This document shows positions 29,869 to 38,471 of a DNA stretch of 39,216 bases, piece by piece. The stretch is taken from contig CAJWQG010000032.1 of NCBI GenBank assembly GCA_913045175.1, positions 1-39,216 on the forward strand, read 5' to 3'. The DNA comes from an uncultured Gammaproteobacteria bacterium (GTDB lineage: Bacteria > Pseudomonadota > Gammaproteobacteria > Pseudomonadales > Azotimanducaceae). The notes under the pieces were generated by a model. That model saw only the letters and a list, made by a program, of their open reading frames with translations. It did not search any database and had not been told where the DNA came from. Numbering within the stretch: position 1 is the stretch's first letter; every line of letters starts with the position of its first letter. A program made the translations under genes and the position numbers.

Positions 29869-31419
29869 TCAAGGACGGTAGGTAAACGCATAAGGTCCTG
29901 GTCTGAGTGCTTTGTAGGCCAGGTTTGCCCAGTGGCAGATGTTCTTGCGCGTCTCTCGCGGATCAATCACCTGCTCGATCTCAAAGAACTCAGCGGAACG
30001 AAATGGTGACCTGACGCGGTTGAGGCGTTCTTTTATCTTTTCGAGATGCGCGTCGTAATCTTCCGCTTCAGCCAGTTCTGCCTTATAGCCGACTTCGATG
30101 CCGCCTTCTATGGGCAGTGAGCCCCAGTCTCCTGAAGGCCAGGCGAAACGGAAGTGGTGCGAACCTGGTTTGGTATTGGCCGCACCGGCAACACCAAAGG
30201 CCTTACGTACTATGACACTACAGAAAGGGACGGAGGCCTGGCCAAGCGCTGCGAGGGCCTGGGAACCGAATCTAATGGTGGCGGTTTCTTCGGACTGCTT
30301 GCCGATCAGGAATCCCGGGCAGTCGACCAAATGCAGGATTGGCAGATGAAAAGTCGAAGCGAGATCACATAGTCTAATTAGCTTGCGGCAGGAATCCGCG
30401 GTCCAGGCGCCGCCATACACCATGGGGTCCTCTGCGAATATGGCGACCGGAATACCGTCCAATCTTGCCAATCCGGTGATAACGGATTTACCCCACTTCC
30501 GACCGATCTCGAAAAAACTATTCTTGTCGACGACCGCCTCGATGACCGTACGCATCTTGTAAACCTTTCTTGCGTCTTTGGGAATTACGTTTAACAGGGA
30601 CTCTTCAGCTCTGCTGGTGGGGTCATCGCATTCGATTCTTTCCGGAATCTCGTCGACACTGCTGGGCAGGTATGACAAAAACGATCGCGCCATGGCAAAG
30701 GCTTCTTCTTCAGAGTTCGCCTCGTCGTCAATGGCACCATTGCGCGTATGAATTTTGCTTGCGCCCAGTTCTTCCTTGGAAACGTCGCCAAGGCTTGCCC
30801 AGTCCACCAGTGCAGGACCCGCTATCATCATCTGCGCCGTGTTCTTGACGATCACCGAGTAGTGCGCGGTCGCCACCCGTGCTGCGCCTATTCCAGCGAC
30901 CGAGCCAAGCGCAAGAGACACTGAAGGAGCGACGCCAAGATGACCCACGATCGTTTCCCACCCCCCGACTTTGGGGATATAGGTTCGACCGGACATCTCG
31001 ATGGTTTTTACAGACCCACCGCCACCCATACCATCAATCAGGCGAATGTGAGGCAGGCGCAATTCATTGGCCAGACCCTCTGCCTGCATTCGTTTGCCAG
31101 CAATGGAAGCATCCGCGGAGCCTCCCCGGACTGTGAAATCGTCACCAGAGACGATCACTGGTTTACCGTCAATTTCTGCGGTACCAAAAACAAAGTTGGA
31201 TGGCATAAAGGATTTCAGATTACCGTCATCGTCGTACTCGGATACCCCAGCGAGCTTGCCGACCTCATGGAAGCTGTCTTCGTCCACAATCAGGTTTACT
31301 CGTTCCCTGACGGTCAGTTTGCCAAACTCGTGCTGACGAGCCACCTTATCGTCTCCGCCCAGTTGCTCGGCGAGCATGCTTCGATGGCCCATTTCTTTAA
31401 TTTCTTTGTCCCAACTCAC
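29869..31419 (-). CDS. acyl-CoA carboxyltransferase (propionyl/methylcrotonyl-CoA carboxylase beta-type)
   Basis: Carboxyl_trans domain protein of 516 residues. It transfers CO2 from carboxybiotin to an acyl-CoA. Visible are GGSADASIAGKRMQAEG, IRLIDGMGGGGSVKTIEMSG and, in the second half, LVDCPGFLIGKQSE and FAWPSGDWGSLPIEGG, which together form the two-crotonase-fold layout. The start is GTG 31419 with AGGA eight bases upstream; the frame extends to 31617 but that overlaps the VOC gene. No biotin carboxylase or biotin carrier gene is near, so a partner must be encoded elsewhere or the enzyme acts differently. Substrate unknown. Confidence 0.85.
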   Translation of the reverse strand: MSWDKEIKEMGHRSMLAEQLGGDDKVARQHEFGKLTVRERVNLIVDEDSFHEVGKLAGVSEYDDDGNLKSFMPSNFVFGTAEIDGKPVIVSGDDFTVRGGSADASIAGKRMQAEGLANELRLPHIRLIDGMGGGGSVKTIEMSGRTYIPKVGGWETIVGHLGVAPSVSLALGSVAGIGAARVATAHYSVIVKNTAQMMIAGPALVDWASLGDVSKEELGASKIHTRNGAIDDEANSEEEAFAMARSFLSYLPSSVDEIPERIECDDPTSRAEESLLNVIPKDARKVYKMRTVIEAVVDKNSFFEIGRKWGKSVITGLARLDGIPVAIFAEDPMVYGGAWTADSCRKLIRLCDLASTFHLPILHLVDCPGFLIGKQSEETATIRFGSQALAALGQASVPFCSVIVRKAFGVAGAANTKPGSHHFRFAWPSGDWGSLPIEGGIEVGYKAELAEAEDYDAHLEKIKERLNRVRSPFRSAEFFEIEQVIDPRETRKNICHWANLAYKALRPGPYAFTYRP

Positions 31420-31489
31420 AATTCGAATCCTGTATTTCTCAGGGGCGCCATAATAGCAACAATTGACTGATGTGGTTTTGGGCGGACTG

Positions 31490-32380
31490 TTAGACGTGAT
31501 CCACCAGGGTCCAATTAACACCACAGATTTCAATCGATTCGAATCTTTTGTAGGCGCCAGGGGCAGCCCACAAGTCCACACCCACGACACCGGTTTTACC
31601 ATCTGCGCCTGGCTCAATGAACCTCATCGTCTGGCCATAGGCAAGCTTGAGGGTCGTGGGCTCGTCAGGGTCAATCGAACAACCTGCATCCAGACCATTC
31701 ATCCATCGCTGGCAGACTTCTTCGGGATCATCTCCTCGAGGTGCGATCTCCACTGCCGCAAAACCCGTGGTAACGCCGCCATGAGGGCGCGCGTCTACGC
31801 CGTTTTGCCAGGTATTGCCCGCGGGGTGGTAGGTTCCCTTGTTGTTCGGAAAATCTACCTGACCTGGCCAGTTCTCCTGAATTTCAGCGAGCGTGCCAAA
31901 GTCCTTCGGGTGGAACTGAACGTTGATGCCAGAAACCGTGTCGGGATTCTTTGGTAGTGATTCACCCAATATATAGGGTCCCGATTCGACCCCGGCAAGC
32001 CCCAAGCCTGGTGCGCCAGGACACACGTTCCACGAGCCGGAGACGATCCCTGTTCCTGATCCTTGCGCTTCCATCGACCGGGAGGCCGCCGCGACGTCCG
32101 GGACCTGCACAATTGCCATATAGCCGCAGTCTCCGTTTCGCTCAAGCAATCTGGTTTGAGTCGTGGACTGTTGCCATGCCATATCCGAGGGGCATACTGT
32201 TTCGAGAAACGAATCACCCAGTCGAATATGTGTGTTGGTAAGTATGCCACCTGCAGCCATCCGAGGATCGCGGAACACAACGGACGCGTCGAACGCAGCG
32301 CTGAGAACGCTGGAGGTCCATTCAAGATCACGTGCGAGCAGACATATTTGGCGTAGGCGTAGTGCTGGATTAACGGTCAT
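31490..32380 (-). CDS. glyoxalase/VOC-like domain protein
   Basis: A 296-residue cytosolic protein with a vicinal-oxygen-chelate type N-terminus (LRQICLLARDLEWTSSVLSAAF, then DSFLETVCP), and a second half with possible VOC character (FAAVEIAPRGDDPEEVCQRWM). Related glyoxalase-like proteins sit in acyl-CoA or aromatic catabolic clusters. AGGAGC lies before ATG 32380. It is 70 bases upstream of the carboxyltransferase on the same strand and may be the first gene of the operon. No function can be named. Confidence 0.65.
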   Translation of the reverse strand: MTVNPALRLRQICLLARDLEWTSSVLSAAFDASVVFRDPRMAAGGILTNTHIRLGDSFLETVCPSDMAWQQSTTQTRLLERNGDCGYMAIVQVPDVAAASRSMEAQGSGTGIVSGSWNVCPGAPGLGLAGVESGPYILGESLPKNPDTVSGINVQFHPKDFGTLAEIQENWPGQVDFPNNKGTYHPAGNTWQNGVDARPHGGVTTGFAAVEIAPRGDDPEEVCQRWMNGLDAGCSIDPDEPTTLKLAYGQTMRFIEPGADGKTGVVGVDLWAAPGAYKRFESIEICGVNWTLVDHV

Positions 32381-32454
32381 AAAAGCTCCTGGTGCTAAGG
32401 TTTAGCCCTTCTAGTACACTCTTCATGAAGTGAAAATAGCACTAAGGAAGAGCG

Positions 32455-33057
32455 TTGTTAAAGATTTACTATGTTCCTGGAACCCGTGCGATCAGGCCGG
32501 TTTGGCTTTGCGAGGAATTGGGCATTCCCTATCAGCGCGAGGAGATTAGTTTTGAACCAGAGTTCCGGTTTGGTTCTGAATGGAGAAGTATTAATCCGGT
32601 GGGCAAGGTACCCGCGATGCACGATGGTGATCTGACCTTGTTCGAATCCTGTGCCATGGTCCAGGTTATCCTCGACCGATACGGAGACGGTCAACTCGAG
32701 CCCGAAAAAGGTTCGGATGATCACGCATTGATGCAACAGTGGTCCTGGTTTGCGGAAAGCACGCTTGCGAGACCTGCCGGTGAGATCGTTAATCATCATC
32801 GAGCGTTCGGCGAAGAAATAATGCCGAAAGCGATCGCAGAAATGGAAGGTCGTGTTCGACTGTGCCTGGAAGCGATCGACGACTGGATGGCGGGACGCGA
32901 GTTTTTGGTGGATTGCGGATTTAGTGTCGCTGACATCAATATGGGTTACTCGCTGCATCTGGCGGACAGGTATGTCCCCTACGACGATTTGCATAATGCG
33001 AAAGCCTATTTCGATCGTTTGGCAGCCAGACCAGCTTTCCAGAGGGCAATTAGCTGA
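32455..33057 (+). CDS. glutathione S-transferase family protein
   Basis: Cytosolic GST of 200 residues. The thioredoxin-fold half has KIYYVPGTRAIRPVWLCEELGIPY, the cis-Pro in VGKVPAM, and the glutathione-binding FESCAM. The helical half carries FLVDCGFSVADINMGY, with the usual N-cap Ser/Asp. The start is TTG 32455 with AAGGA just upstream; there is no ATG in frame nearby. It is divergent from the VOC gene and overlaps the next gene by one base (TGATG). Substrate unknown. Confidence 0.88.
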   Translation: MLKIYYVPGTRAIRPVWLCEELGIPYQREEISFEPEFRFGSEWRSINPVGKVPAMHDGDLTLFESCAMVQVILDRYGDGQLEPEKGSDDHALMQQWSWFAESTLARPAGEIVNHHRAFGEEIMPKAIAEMEGRVRLCLEAIDDWMAGREFLVDCGFSVADINMGYSLHLADRYVPYDDLHNAKAYFDRLAARPAFQRAIS

Positions 33058-34022
33058 TGTCGGGAAATACCGATGCCAGACCAAAACTCGGTATTTCCAG
33101 TTGCCTGCTGGGCAACGAAGTACGCTACGATGGTGGTCACAAACACAACCGGTATGTTACGCAGACGCTGGGCAAGTATTTCGATTTTGTTCCTTTCTGC
33201 CCGGAAGTCGCCATTGGTCTTCCGACACCAAGATCGCCCATTCGTTTGGTGGGTGAAGGAGACGCCATCCGCGTTCTCGGTACTGACGATGCCTCTCTGG
33301 ATTATACGGAGAAACTGAAAAGCTACGGGAATCGCGTTGCTGCATCACTCGATGACTACTGCGGCTATATCGTAAAGAAAGATTCCCCGAGCTGCGGCAT
33401 GGAACGGGTCAAGGTCTACCAGGAGAAGAAAGAGGCGCCGCCGGTTAGGCGCGGTAGCGGCATGTATACATCGGCAGTGATGGAGTCACGGCCTGAGTTG
33501 CCTGTCGAAGAAGAAGGCCGTTTGATGGATCCGGGTTTGCGAGAGAATTTTGTTATCCGCGTGTTCACACTATTCCGTTGGCGCTGTGTGGTGCAAGAAG
33601 GACTGACGCCGAGATCGTTAGTCGAGTTCCACACGCGGCATAAGTTCCTGCTGCTGGCGCATCATGAGGCGACCTATCGGCAGCTTGGTCCGTTGGTCGC
33701 CAAGGCAGGAATCGGTGATCTTGATGCGCTGGCGAATGAATACATTGTCACCTTGATGCAGGGACTGTGCCATGTCGCAACGCCGGGCAAGCAGGCGAAC
33801 GTGCTCATGCACATTATGGGTTTTATCAAGAATCGGATGACGGACGAGGATAAGACCGAGATGCTGGATCTCATTGAGATGCATCAATCCGGGTTGGTCC
33901 CGGTTATTGTCCCGATTACGCTGATGAATCATTTCCTGCGCCGTTATCCTCACGAATACATCGACAAGCAGTATTTTCTGGAGCCACACCCTAGAGAACT
34001 CATGCTACGTAATCATATCTAG
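33057..34022 (+). CDS. DUF523-DUF1722 fusion (TudS-like / YbgA-like)
   Basis: A 321-residue protein. The N-terminal DUF523 half (about 8-150) begins LGISSCLLGNEVRYDGGHK and contains PFCPEVAIGLPTPR and KKDSPSCGM. Cys16, Cys48 and Cys113 match the ligands of the 4Fe-4S cluster of TudS thiouracil desulfurases. The C-terminal DUF1722 half (about 190-305) has EFHTRHKFLLLAHHEATYRQLG, as in E. coli YbgA. The link to sulfur removal from modified bases is by family only. It is translationally coupled to the GST. Confidence 0.88.
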   Translation: MSGNTDARPKLGISSCLLGNEVRYDGGHKHNRYVTQTLGKYFDFVPFCPEVAIGLPTPRSPIRLVGEGDAIRVLGTDDASLDYTEKLKSYGNRVAASLDDYCGYIVKKDSPSCGMERVKVYQEKKEAPPVRRGSGMYTSAVMESRPELPVEEEGRLMDPGLRENFVIRVFTLFRWRCVVQEGLTPRSLVEFHTRHKFLLLAHHEATYRQLGPLVAKAGIGDLDALANEYIVTLMQGLCHVATPGKQANVLMHIMGFIKNRMTDEDKTEMLDLIEMHQSGLVPVIVPITLMNHFLRRYPHEYIDKQYFLEPHPRELMLRNHI

Positions 34023-34030
34023 CAAGCAGG

Positions 34031-34852
34031 CTAGTCGTCTTCGTAGTCTGCCGAATGCAGTGCTCTTTGGCGCGTGTTGCTAAGTGCTTCTGCGAGTGCC
34101 AGTTCTGCTTTTCCGTGATCCTTGGTCGGACGAGGCAGGTATTCGAAATGGTGATAGTTGTCCTCACCCTTGACCAGGATTGCTCGATCACCGGCTACCT
34201 TTGTCTGTTTTACGTCGGTGGCGCAATAACGAAGTACCATGCCGATTCGCCGATCATCCGTGGTGTTTGGATCCGAGCCGTGAATCACGCGGACATGGTG
34301 TAAAGACATTTCTCCGGCCTTAAGGGGGGGCATGACCGTTGAAGCCTCGTCGATAGTGGTCTTGACGACCTGCCCACGAGAAAGGAGATTGTTCTCTGTA
34401 AAGGTATCTTCCTGCTCAAATAGTGGACCATTGTGGCTGCCGGGAACGAACTTCATTGGACCTGTTTCTGGTCGGGCGTCGGAGATAGCGACCCATGCTG
34501 TGACGACATTGTGCGGTTCGAGACCCCAATAGGTGGCGTCCTGATGAAAGGAGACGAAATCTGGTCCGGGCTCCTTGATAAACCAGTCCATAGACCAAAA
34601 CAGCACGTTCGGAACCAGTACGTCCGAAACCGGATCGACGATGCGGGGATTGTGTACAAGGTCCTAGGCCCACTGGGTGGTGATGGGTAAACCAAAGCGA
34701 CTAGCGGACCTATGGTCAAAAGGCTGTTGCTCGATAGCTTCCAGCCTTGTTCTTAGTATTCCCGCCTCATCCAACGAAAATAGGGGCAGAGGTGACAGGA
34801 ATCCTTGTTCATGGAACGCTGCAATCTGCGTCTGTGTGAGATGGGTGTTCAT
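34031..34852 (-). pseudogene. phytanoyl-CoA dioxygenase (PhyH) family gene with one in-frame TAG
   Basis: One reading frame of 272 sense codons plus an amber codon at position 63 (34666-34664). The part before (MNTHLTQTQIAAFHEQGFLS to TTQWA) and the part after (DLVHNPRIVDPVSDVL onward) are the contiguous N- and C-parts of a PhyH domain, with no shift or gap. The active site after the stop is intact: HQD in FVSFHQDATYWG, the distal His in VIHGSDPN and Arg in DRRIGMVLRY. A single base change from a Tyr codon would explain it. ATG 34852 is three bases after btuB, so the gene is in its operon. It could be a recent pseudogene, a sequencing error or readthrough. Confidence 0.85.
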
Positions 34853-34855
34853 CGT

Positions 34856-36733
34856 TTACCGTAGAATTCGAACACCGATAGTTGCGCCAATTCCAGGTGA
34901 GCTGTATCCGAAAACCTGCTCGTAACTTTCATCGGAAACATTTTCTAACCTTGCCATTAGCGTCACGTTGTCTGAAAACTCGTAATAGCCTGACGCGCTG
35001 ACCAGCGTAAATGCGTCGAGTACGACCCGTTCCTGAAATGGCGGGAAGGGTGGGAAAAAGTCATCTGTCTGTTTACCAGTGTGACTGATCACAAGATTAA
35101 TTCCGCTGTGCGACCACCGATAGTTAAACGCAAGTGAACCTGAATGTTCTGGTCGTCTGACCTCGGATACCTTTCCCGCGGCGCTTTGCTGATTGGCATC
35201 CAGATAGGTGTAGGTGGCGCGTAGATCCCAGGGCCCACCAGACTTGTATTCCATCTCTAGCTCAAATCCGGATCTATCTGACTCACCTTCTATATTGGCG
35301 GAGGTGAATCCACCGGTAGCAAAATCGTACACGAAACCATTGATTTCGTCTTTCAGGTTAGCGTTGAAATAGGTCGCAGCAAGGTCAAGCGATTCATCCA
35401 TTAGCGAGCTTCGTACTCCTATTTCCCACTGATAAGAAGTCTCGGGATTGAGATCGGGATTTCCAATGAAATTGGTAAAGAATCCGAACCTTTCAGTAAA
35501 GGTGGGATTTTTCACGCTTTCGCCCAATGAACCATACAGCGTGATCTCATCGAGCTTGAACGCACTGGTTATGCGCCATGAATCTGCATTCTTGAACTCG
35601 TTGTTGTGGTCTCGTCGTGTGCTCGCGGAAACATGTAGGCGCGTACCATCGTACCGGTACTCAGCGGCGACGCTATTCGTATTCTGATCTTCATTTCGAT
35701 TGGGATCGCCAAAGAAGGACACAGGACCTCGTTGTTCATACTTTTCGGTTTCTCGCTCCACCAGAAGCGATAAACGATTTGCAGCGTTGTAGTAATTTAC
35801 TTGGTACCTCAATGCGTCTCTCGTGGCACGGGTAATGCTGTCTATCGGATTATCATTCTGTGTTTGGTTGTCAGTATCAGTCCGCTGAAGACCAAGTCGA
35901 TGATCAAATTTGTCATTGATGGTGTGTTTAAGGCTGATTCCGGTGTACAGATATTCGGAATGAGTTCTATAGTCGGCATCCGTAGGCAATCCGGTGACAA
36001 AAAAGTCGGTTGCGTCATATTCGCTGGTCTTATCGGTGTGGCGAGCCGTATATTCGAATGAAAGGTTGTCACTTGCATCAAATCTGCCCGATAAACCAAG
36101 TGTTAGGTTATCTAGCCCGTCGTTTTCCGAGCCAGTGCGGGAAATATTGGTGCCGTCAGTTTCGAGATAATCTGCGGTAAATTTCGCTCGGTTTTTCAGC
36201 GTCTTGTAATTACCCGATAGCGTCGCTTGCCTGGTAGAGAAGGATCCCATCTGAACGCTACCTTCAAAACCGCTGGATGCTTCAATGGGAGTGGTAATGA
36301 TGTGGACAACGCCCGCCATCGCATCGCTTCCCCAAAGAGCACTCTGGGGTCCTCGGACTATTTCTACGCGTTCTATATCGCTGACTGTAATTTGACTGAA
36401 GTCGAACTCGCTCCCTTGTGCGGGATCGTTGACTTCAATTCCGTTAATCAGGACCAGCATCTGATTAGCTTCGGCGCCCCGGACGCGGAGCTGGCTGATT
36501 GCCCCTGATGAACCCTGTTGGCTAATCGCGAATCCGGGAATTTCCCTAAACAGAGACTGCAAAGAATTAACATTTCGATCAAGAATATCTTGCTTCGAAA
36601 TAACGTTTATGGAACTTCCGGAATCGTCCACCTTGATCGGTGTCGCGGAAACGGTAATGGTTTCTAGTTCTTCTGCGTGTATTAAGCAGCTTACGAAAAG
36701 CGCGTAGCACGCACATACAAATCGGTAGGACAT
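34856..36733 (-). CDS. btuB: TonB-dependent vitamin B12 receptor BtuB-like
   Basis: Outer-membrane beta-barrel transporter for cobalamin, powered by TonB. It has 625 residues from ATG 36733, which has an excellent GGAGG site. A signal peptide ends near SCLIHA, followed by a TonB box (ETITVSATP), the plug domain (IPGFAISQQGSSGAISQLRVRG, then ERVEIVRGPQSALWGSDAMAG), and a 22-strand-type barrel. The C-terminus ends VRILR and not in an aromatic residue, which is unusual for outer-membrane proteins. The cobalamin riboswitch upstream supports the substrate. Confidence 0.93.
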   Translation of the reverse strand: MSYRFVCACYALFVSCLIHAEELETITVSATPIKVDDSGSSINVISKQDILDRNVNSLQSLFREIPGFAISQQGSSGAISQLRVRGAEANQMLVLINGIEVNDPAQGSEFDFSQITVSDIERVEIVRGPQSALWGSDAMAGVVHIITTPIEASSGFEGSVQMGSFSTRQATLSGNYKTLKNRAKFTADYLETDGTNISRTGSENDGLDNLTLGLSGRFDASDNLSFEYTARHTDKTSEYDATDFFVTGLPTDADYRTHSEYLYTGISLKHTINDKFDHRLGLQRTDTDNQTQNDNPIDSITRATRDALRYQVNYYNAANRLSLLVERETEKYEQRGPVSFFGDPNRNEDQNTNSVAAEYRYDGTRLHVSASTRRDHNNEFKNADSWRITSAFKLDEITLYGSLGESVKNPTFTERFGFFTNFIGNPDLNPETSYQWEIGVRSSLMDESLDLAATYFNANLKDEINGFVYDFATGGFTSANIEGESDRSGFELEMEYKSGGPWDLRATYTYLDANQQSAAGKVSEVRRPEHSGSLAFNYRWSHSGINLVISHTGKQTDDFFPPFPPFQERVVLDAFTLVSASGYYEFSDNVTLMARLENVSDESYEQVFGYSSPGIGATIGVRILR

Positions 36734-36838
36734 CTTATCCTCCACACTCACACCCGAATGATGACATAGTCATTAGTGGACCGAAGCAGGATATATAAGC
36801 GTCAGCTTACCGCCCGCCGCGGTGCTTGTTGCTGATAA

Positions 36839-37000
36839 GGCCGGTCTCCGGACTCACGAGTATTTGCACTTGATTCACCTTCCCATGCTTAGCACAGTGG
36901 TTTAGGATCAGCGTCCTTGAATCAAATTCCTCGTCTACCGTTGCGGGGGCAGCGCCAGATTTTGACTGGCTTCCCGTTTCACCCTGTTTAAAAAATCCGC
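36839..37000 (-). ncRNA. cobalamin (adenosylcobalamin) riboswitch
   Basis: On the minus strand, all main conserved blocks are in order: AACAGGGTGAAACGGGAAGCC, GCCCCCGCAACGGTA (36950-36936), a CACTG-TGGGAAGG block, and the B12 box GAGTCCGGAGACCGGCC (36855-36839). Downstream, ACCGC/GCGGT (in 36830-36810) can form a hairpin that may act in the expression platform. There is no T-run after it, so control of translation is more likely than termination. It should repress btuB when B12 is plentiful. Confidence 0.95.
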
Positions 37001-37037
37001 GTTGCAGCGGAGCAGGGCACCTTAGTCAGGTAAATTC

Positions 37038-37066
37038 ATCTTAGGAGGTGTTCGGATGTAGGTCAA
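37038..37066 (-). promoter_or_regulatory. promoter of riboswitch-btuB transcript
   Basis: TTGACC (37066-37061), exactly 17 bp, TAAGAT (37043-37038). The start would be near 37031, a few bases before the riboswitch. It lies just after the stop of the upstream gene. Confidence 0.65.
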
Positions 37067-37076
37067 TCTAAGTTGC

Positions 37077-37709
37077 CTAAATCAGCTCATATCTTAGTCG
37101 ACGACCATTAATGTTTGACATCAGGCCAACCCACTCATGGTCAGTTGTATACCAAAGGTCAATTTCCAGCTTGCCGGCTTTTAGACGATAGCGGTTAGTT
37201 TCACGGTCGACGCCGCGGACGTTTATCGTGTCCCTGCTTTCGTCGATTATCTCAATAGGGGTGTACTCGCCGGTTTGAGAATTCAGCAGTCTGCTTTGAT
37301 CAAGCAATCTCGGGTCCCAGTAGGCGAATGTCATTGCGCACTCAGGCAGTACCGCGTTCTGAGAATCGCTGTCCTTGAATCGAGATACTTTTAAACCATC
37401 GTCGGAAAGTTCTCCGATGACAGAATAGGAGCGCCCATTGACGCTGGTTTCAGATTGAATCTGTTTAATACAGCCGGCTTGCCATTCTTCCTTATTCAGA
37501 TGTCTATAGTCGTAAGCGGTAAAGAAAAGGAATTTGACCCTGAAGGCTGCGTCTATACTGACATGGTTACCTTCTTCGGAAATCGTAAAGTTGTGATATC
37601 CGATCTCGTTATCATCCAGGTATACCTTGAACTGGTAGTAGTCATTTGCCTGGATAGCATTTGTGTAGCCCAGGCTCAACAAAAAAATAGTAATACGAAT
37701 AAGTGTCAT
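37077..37709 (-). CDS. DUF6134-type (DUF3108-like) exported protein
   Basis: A 210-residue protein with a signal peptide ending near TNAIQA. The mature part begins YYQFKVYLDDNEIGYHNFTI, a lipocalin-like or beta-barrel start seen in DUF6134, and has a conserved-looking LLNSQTGEYTPIEI and LWYTTDHEWVGL. It overlaps the DUF2878 gene by four bases. This pair often occurs in clusters with cyclopropane-fatty-acid synthase-like and photolyase-like genes in gammaproteobacteria; those are not in this window. Function unknown. Confidence 0.6.
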   Translation of the reverse strand: MTLIRITIFLLSLGYTNAIQANDYYQFKVYLDDNEIGYHNFTISEEGNHVSIDAAFRVKFLFFTAYDYRHLNKEEWQAGCIKQIQSETSVNGRSYSVIGELSDDGLKVSRFKDSDSQNAVLPECAMTFAYWDPRLLDQSRLLNSQTGEYTPIEIIDESRDTINVRGVDRETNRYRLKAGKLEIDLWYTTDHEWVGLMSNINGRRLRYELI

Positions 37710-38254
37710 GCGTACGCCCCTTCATTGGTTACCGGAAAACCATCGAGTCGCTTTGCGAGAATCGCTAGCATCGGCATCAAGAGTGCCCAGCTAACTGCAA
37801 TAACGGCAAGGGTGTGGAATGTGTCGGGGAAGCTGACGCCACCGAGTTTTGACCCGGCGAAGTAGGTTATTGGACCGAACAATAACCCCAATATTGCGGC
37901 GAGCATCATTCGTCCATGCAGCCAGCGCAGGGATAGGTTCAGCGTCGTCGCAAACAATAGCCACATGGCGAGAATCCAATACGGTGGTAGTCCTTCAAAG
38001 ACAATTCCATTGACGTAAACCATGAAGCCCAGTTGTACCATTGCGGTTTCCCAGGCGATGCCGGTAAGAACGACGAAAAATAGCATCTGTAATTCTTTGG
38101 TGAGCATTGGCGTGAAGAACAGATGAGTGCCAACCGCAGTCAACGCAAACAGCAGTCCCATCAAGGCGACGTCATTGACCGCGCCCAATACACAAACGAG
38201 CCAGCCAATTTGGAATAAGACGATGTTGACTGTGATGTGGGCTATGCGTGGCAT
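37706..38254 (-). CDS. DUF2878 membrane protein
   Basis: A 182-residue inner-membrane protein with about six hydrophobic segments. FQIGWLVCVLG near the N-terminus, a central GIAWETAMVQLGFM, and PPYWILAMWLLFATTLN with LLFGPITYFAGSKLG are DUF2878 landmarks. The ribosome site before ATG 38254 is weak. Function unknown. The 217-base gap to the next, divergent gene shows no recognisable element. Confidence 0.75.
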   Translation of the reverse strand: MPRIAHITVNIVLFQIGWLVCVLGAVNDVALMGLLFALTAVGTHLFFTPMLTKELQMLFFVVLTGIAWETAMVQLGFMVYVNGIVFEGLPPYWILAMWLLFATTLNLSLRWLHGRMMLAAILGLLFGPITYFAGSKLGGVSFPDTFHTLAVIAVSWALLMPMLAILAKRLDGFPVTNEGAYA

Positions 38255-38471
38255 GAACTGCTGTGCTGGACTGTTATAGAAGGGATACGTGCTTCGGGGG
38301 AAAATGGATTACGAAACGGTGCGACGTCGCCCTGTGCCCTTGAAAAGGGGCTACAACGCCGCCAATCGATCGGTGGGCCGGCTAGGACCATTCGTCGGTT
38401 ACAGGTTTATGGCAGTAGGCGGCCAAGCAATAATGGCTAGCAAACCCGGTCGAGGTAAGGAGCCATTCGTC

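Noticed and set aside
30940-31470. 176-codon plus-strand ORF opposite the carboxyltransferase
   Set aside because: It is a shadow of the minus-strand gene with no ribosome site and no protein family features.
38300-38471. Cyclic di-GMP riboswitch before the TSP3 gene
   Set aside because: GCAAACC is present near 38439, but the GGACGCAAAGCC block and receptor stem are missing.
38289-38471. 61-residue N-terminal extension of the TSP3 protein
   Set aside because: The internal ATG 38472 has a ribosome site and starts a complete signal peptide; an extension would bury it.
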